Assembly: GCA_026874595.1 (NCBI GenBank)
Contig: CM049319.1
Coordinates: forward strand, 57,792,917 to 57,856,916
Length of the DNA stretch: 64,000 nucleotides
Direction of reading: 5' to 3'
Source: Sipunculus nudus
Taxonomy: Eukaryota > Annelida > Sipuncula > Golfingiida > Sipunculidae
Under the pieces are notes generated by a model. It ran no database searches, was not told where the DNA came from, and saw nothing but the letters and a program-made list of their open reading frames with translations. The position numbers were made by a program, and so were the translations under genes. Below, one piece after another: positions 58,824 to 64,000 of this stretch (position 1 is the stretch's first letter; each line of letters starts with the position of its first letter).

Positions 58824-61056
58824 GTTGAGATTTAGAAATAATCCCTCTACCTAACCTCCTTAGGCTCCAGGTGCTAAACTAGACAAATAATACACTGGTG
58901 TAGTATGTCTGCGTGTCGGACACAAGTTATCAGTTGTTTAATCATGCTACAGCACTTTGTGATAAGCTACGTCATGGCTCATACAAACACAAAAAATAGC
59001 TGTTGAAAATGACGACCTATTATACTGAAGCCCTGTATCATGTTGCCACACCAGGTTTTCAGGTTCAAGGTGAACTGTCATGACTAATAATTCAGATACA
59101 ATGTTTACTAGAGGATATGAACTAAATTAGATGAAAAAACATGCACATTATGGGTACAGCTGATTCTTATGCAACTTGAGAATGCTTCTTTAATTAAGGT
59201 TTCTTATAAGATCTATGATCTATGATATTGCAGAAGGCATATATTTGTGCTCGAATGTCTTGCATAGATTTTCGGACTCCAGAGCTTTCAGATATTTGCT
59301 ACAGCCCCACTTATCAACTATTTGAACTAACTGAACATCATCTGTGTGATCTCACATGACTAGTTCCTGGCTTTATATGCATCATAACCAGGGAAAGGAA
59401 CTGCAGTGTTTTCCAAAGAAACTACCAGAAAACTTGAGAAGGAAATTATTTTTACTTGAATGGGAAAGATCTGAATGTGCTCTTATACCTAAATTCTGAT
59501 ACTGTTTTATATATATCATGTATTATCAGATCTAAGCAAGCGATCAGTGAATGGATTTTAAATGAATGATTGATTTGCCAAAGAGGTCACCATGGTTCCT
59601 GATGAAGACAAGATAACTATATATCCTTTTCCTGTTTTAAGTGACTCTTGTGGTTCGTACTTGTCACATATGACAGCTGATGTGCAGCTTATGTAAACAT
59701 CACCAGATGAACAGGGCAGTCACAGCCAGCCACTGTTTGCAAGTAAACTGCTGTGAAGTCCTGGCCATGTGCAGTATAAAGTCTGGGGTCATCAAGTACA
59801 TTCAGGCACAGGAATCTTGGGAATTTTGTCAGAGAGCCAATTGAGTTCAATGACCTCTTCCTACTCAAGATGGAGTAATGCTTAATGGGACTGTTACAAA
59901 GAATTATTGTCTTAATATCTGTATTAGTTCAAGGTGATTTTGGGTAATTCCCCCCCCCCCCCCCCCCCCAGCATGTCTTTATAGTTCTGTACAGTATGTA
60001 AAATATGTATTCTCGGCTGCACAGCATTTGCCTCAGCATCTACGCCTATTTATAATGGACATGATATAATCGTATAATCTCCAATGATCCATTATTCATA
60101 GATTATTTTTAGTACCGTCAATGTAAGTTATTATCGTGTAATATGCTGTATACATAGAATATTTGTTTTAATACTCTTCACTGTTTTGTGCCTGGTCTTC
60201 CTTATATCTTTGACAGAATAAAAATATTAATTGGGATAATATGACTTCTTTGAATGTGCATACATAATCATTTGTCACTGATATTTTATGCAGAATGCTA
60301 TTCTGTTTAATCAAGTATGAAAGGAAACAACCAATAATCAATATAATTGATTAATTGGCACACCACTGGTATAGTTATCTGACAGCTTTTGGTGAGATCT
60401 CTGAAAGGTTTCTCATTACCAGGTCTTTTTACACTTTATGTTCCGCACCAAAGCTCTCCTCTCTTTGCATTCACAATTTCACATTTGCTCTAGCTATGCA
60501 GTAACTGCCATTAATACCAAGAATTTTATTTCAAAATTTCAATAAGTCTGCTCACATGTGGCTTGAGCTCATTTAGAAAGTTAAACGTTTAATCTGAATT
60601 ATTAGGACCTATGTTTGGTTTTAATCAGCTTTGATGTTCATAATTTCAGAAGCTGGACGCCTTAACTTCAGGGTAGACCTTAAAGTCAGCTATTCACCTA
60701 CCATTTCTGTAGAATTTGATTTTTTTTTATTTCTCTGAGTACATATTAATGAACTCTTATTAATTCCTGTTATGGAAAATTTGTTTATGCTTCTGTGACA
60801 AATCTGTGGACTTGTTTACCAGCAGTTTCTTAGTAAATATATTTAGTAAATAAAGCAGTGTTGACAAGCAGAGAAGCCATGTAGCCTGAGGTGGTTGATT
60901 GCATGCAAAACTCTGGTTCATCGGGCTTGCCAACAGATGTCTTTGTTGAATATACTTTGATCATTTTAGAGGGCCCCTCTCTTCTTAGCATGTGGATATA
61001 AACAATATGAACAGCCTGTGAGTGGTTAGGCCTTTTGAGTGGTTTTCTGGCCTGTT
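58824..61056. other. No gene recognised; C20 tract at 59950-59969
   Basis: Unique sequence without supported features. The 20-base C run is the longest mononucleotide G/C tract in the window. Confidence 0.5.
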
Positions 61057-61262
61057 TTTAGCTCACCTGACTGATAGTCAACTGAGGTAAAGGAATGACA
61101 CTTTGTCTGTCGTCAATTCTGGTGGCCAGTGGTCCATTAGCAAGGCACAAATTGGAACCGCTGAACCTAGAAACTTCCATGTGAACATCCAGGGAGGTCA
61201 ATGAAAAATCTCCTTGGAAACCTGTAATAAGGTCACTGTGACCTATATTTATTAAAAGTTTC
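61057..61262 (+). mobile_element. Family-3 variant, 5' fragment
   Basis: 'tttttagctcacctgactgatagtcaactgaggt' is a mutated 5' hairpin, followed by 'ctttgtctgtcgtc' and 'aaggcacaaattggaaccgctgaacctag', as in the 20.6-kb tandem element. Similarity ends near 61262. The rest is missing. Confidence 0.65.
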
Positions 61263-63167
61263 AGGGATTATCTTTAGTAAATAAACGTCATATAACAGAA
61301 TAGGCCCCTTTAATATTGGTTTTTCTCTCCCAGTAGAGATACAGATGCCAATTGTCAACTGATATATATCATTAAATACAGTTATAAATACAGCCATATT
61401 CCCATGTTACACAGTCGGGTTGCAACTCAAAGGAGCTCACCACTCTCGCAGCATACTAAAGAGAGAGACAGTCCAGCTTTTTGTACTAATGGCCTCGTTA
61501 ACAACACATCCATAGATATTCACTTGATTACTGATATTCAGTTAATATAGACTGCCTGGGAACCTGTTATATCACACATCAGTAGGCTGTCTTTTGATTA
61601 TAAGCATGCTGCATGAGCGAGTGCTGTCAACAGTGAGTGGTGGTTCCTTTGATGAAGCACAAAACAGTCCAGGGACACCAAGTTATTATATGGCTTCATG
61701 TGGTTACCTTAGTGTCCTCCTGCTTGTTGTCTGTGTGACCTAAGAAGAATTTGATGCAGATGTCAATTAAAATTTTCAGCTTCAGTGCTTGTCATGTACT
61801 TGGTTATTGAATATTCTGATTATTTACACGCCAAAACCTTTTATTTTTAAGTCATTTATTTTAAGACTTTTGATGTTAAGAAAATAAAGAGGAATATATA
61901 ACTTAGTGCTCTTTCCTAGAGAATTAATTGATTAAAGAACATCAGGAAATGAGATCCTCACCATGTTAATTATGAATATAAACTTCCATGTTATGCAAAT
62001 GAGAGGTGTTGCCAGGTTATAAACCAGCAGTGCGTGAAGATTAAAAGGCACACCCCAAAACATTCCAGTTCTAATCCAGGTCATATACTTCCAGGAAGTG
62101 ATATTTTTTTATGGCCATTGGTCAATTGGTTTGTTGTGTGTTAGCAGCTCCACTGAAAAAGTTATGAATGGATTCTCCATGGAACTCCATCAGGTGTTTC
62201 CTCTCTGTTTCTTCTTTCATGTTTCTTCTTCTTGTTTGGGAATTATTGTGCATGCACAAGATTGACTTCTGGTCATGCACTCATTCAGGTTAACAGACAG
62301 TTCACACAAGTGGACTGTTTACTAAAATACAGAACCATAGCAACATATAGAACACGTGAACCAGAGATATTAAGCTGGTGTGCCAGAATGGTTTGCTGGG
62401 AAACTTTTGTATGAATAGCAAAAGTGAGCTATTAGTAATATATGAAATAATACACACATTATTGCATATGAATATTCATGAAACTTTCATTATGGGATAT
62501 GTATATAATAATGGGATATATACATATGGACATTACTGGTATATGTGGTTTGGTGCACCTTACCTCAGCCAGGTAACTGAAGCTGTCTGTGAATTCAGGT
62601 ATGGCAAATTCCAGGTACAGTGATGATTTGTTTTCCTACTAGGAATGGAAATTTGGCCAGTGTGTAACATAAACTAGTCAGTCTTGCTGACTTTTAACAG
62701 AAAACACAAGCAAAGGGTCATGTGACTATGAACAAAATACCATTTCGATTAAAATAAACAAAACCAGATGGCAAGATTCATGAAAGGACCAAATTAATAA
62801 AGTTTAAATTTCTTAGGAAAATGTTCAGGTCCTTGTCATTTAGTTGGAGTTCTTAAAGGAAGTTATACCAGTAAACAAATGTTACATAGCCTGTCACTGT
62901 ATAGACTTCGCAAAATGTGCCATGAGTTTTATAATTCTTTTCAGTTTAGTATGATACTGTATTAAGGCTTTGTTTGAAGGTGCCACTTGTAAGCCAAAGG
63001 TATAATAGTGGTGGGAACTGGTAAAATAACCATGTTCCATGATTGAAAGAAAGTAATGACCTGTGTTTGATTATTAATCAATATTTTTCTGAACCGGTGT
63101 TATTTCTATAAAACAATATATATCTATTTTCATGGAAAGACTTGGCAGATTTTGTACTCATAGTAAT
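61263..63167. other. No gene recognised
   Basis: Unique AT-rich sequence. Short frames at 62232-62414 and 62378-62623 have no recognisable motif. Confidence 0.5.
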
Positions 63168-63634
63168 CAAGGTGTAAAATAAACTTTTTTATCTACCTGA
63201 AATGGGGTCTACCACCCAAAAACATTTGCTGGACCCCACAGAACTCCACCTGACCCTGCATTGTTGCTTGTTCCAAGTTCTAAACTTACTTCTCTCAGGC
63301 AAAAAAAAAAGAAATCGGCCAAGAAGAGTGGGAGAGTGCTACCAGTCTTTGATACTGTTTGCAAACGAATTCTCATCATCATAGGTTCCCAGTATTCTAT
63401 TTACAAAGCAAGCTGTCAAACAGGAGGCGTATTCTCTGCAAGGCGTCATACGGGTAACATTACAACTGTCAAAAGACCTTCCGCAGGAAACAGTCACTTG
63501 TCTTTTCATAAGAGTGAAATGAATGGTAAAAAAAAATGCCGGAAAAGAGGTTCAGTGCCTGGATGACTTTTACCAGACCCTTAGAAGTTAAAAAAAAAAC
63601 TACCTACCATTTCCGAGGTTAATTTTTCACCCTG
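63168..63634 (+). mobile_element. Non-autonomous CAGGG-type element, copy 2, inverted relative to copy 1
   Basis: The left end is CAAGGTGTAAAATAAAC and the inverse of the right end is CAGGGTGAAAAATTAACC. 'cctgaaatggggtc', 'tgctggacccca', 'cttgttccaagttctaaacttacttctctc' and 'agtcacttgtcttttc' all match copy 1 (13501-13955) in inverse. Both flanks share GTAAT (63163-63167 and 63635-63639), a possible 5-bp target duplication. If so, an hAT assignment (8 bp) would be wrong. Confidence 0.65.
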
Positions 63635-64000
63635 GTAATTATTCATGTAATGAACTTCATCCATTTTGTATGGTAACAGCAGTATGCTTGAGTTTGATTC
63701 TAAAAGGTGCACTTATTGATGCATCACACATTTCTTCAGTCATGCTTAAAGATCGAAATAACAGCAAAGTTGTTGACACGTCTGGTACATGGAATGAAGT
63801 TTTTATGTGGTTTACTATTTATTTTTTCTCTAGATTTTGTTACTTCATTACATGTACATACAATCATTTGTGATTTTTTGTACAAAAGTGCAACCATTTT
63901 TATCAATTATGAATCAAAAATGACTAATCAGCAATGTAATTGATGTGAGGTTTGACTGAATGTGTGTCAGTTAGTTGAAATTATATCAGGATTCCTCTCT
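63635..64000. other. No gene recognised
   Basis: Short anonymous tail of the window; overlapping frames of 67 and 78 codons show no motif. Confidence 0.5.

Noticed and set aside
1-64000. Classical Helitron assignment (TC start, CTRR end, A/T target)
   Set aside because: Starts are GTATC or AGCTC, targets are T/T, and both ends carry hairpins with an asymmetric terminal repeat; the Helentron/Helitron2 layout fits better.

Overview
The window is AT-rich eukaryotic DNA with no protein-coding gene that I can support. No open frame reaches a convincing length, and none of the intact ones resembles a known family. The content is a dense, layered deposit of transposable elements separated by 0.5-3.4 kb of anonymous, probably intronic or intergenic, sequence. 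The element types (pyrimidine-rich CCGTCCGT repeats starting with an AGCTCAG...CTGAGCT hairpin, tRNA-derived SINEs, TA-target MITEs, many long poly-G/poly-C tracts) suggest a marine invertebrate, most likely a mollusc or another lophotrochozoan. That assignment is inference from memory of such genomes.

Layout. 1-6.2 kb: mostly unique, with an RTE-like 3' tail (4.26-4.49 kb) and an AACCTGGG-rich inverted-repeat patch (4.69-5.15 kb). 6.25-9.08 kb: a dimeric tRNA-type SINE whose second half is split by a 2.04-kb TA-target element. 10.4-11.9 kb: a second TA-target element with a 428-bp MITE nested inside. 13.5-15.7 kb: a CAGGG-ended element, another SINE dimer and a ~41-bp minisatellite. 18.5-36.9 kb: a run of non-autonomous Helentron/Helitron2-like elements of four sequence families, including an hAT MITE with a perfect 8-bp target duplication. 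38.36-40.07 kb: an element with ~200-bp terminal inverted repeats. 41.2 kb: a degenerate SINE on the minus strand. 44.9 kb: an 18-bp perfect hairpin. 45.4-58.8 kb: one more family-1 element, then a four-deep nest of family-3 elements. 61.1 kb: one more 5' fragment. 63.2-63.6 kb: a second CAGGG-ended element.

The main result is structural. Families 1-3 share one architecture: a 5' hairpin; a 3' subterminal sequence that is the inverse of the 5' terminus (asymmetric terminal inverted repeat, ATIR); a second hairpin; and an end reading CTAGT or CTTGT joined to a T, inserted in T-runs. This is the layout described for Helentron/Helitron2 elements. In the 46.8-58.8 kb nest the order of insertion can be read because the window contains its own empty sites. 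Two nested units appear to have run past a damaged terminator to the next intact one. Two copies carry a decayed piece of a non-LTR-type APE endonuclease just before the terminator, the place where the endonuclease domain of an autonomous Helentron would lie. Every Helentron-like copy I could orient lies on the + strand.

No rRNA, functional tRNA, CRISPR array or operon is present. Bacterial-style annotations (ribosome binding sites, terminators, operators) do not apply here.
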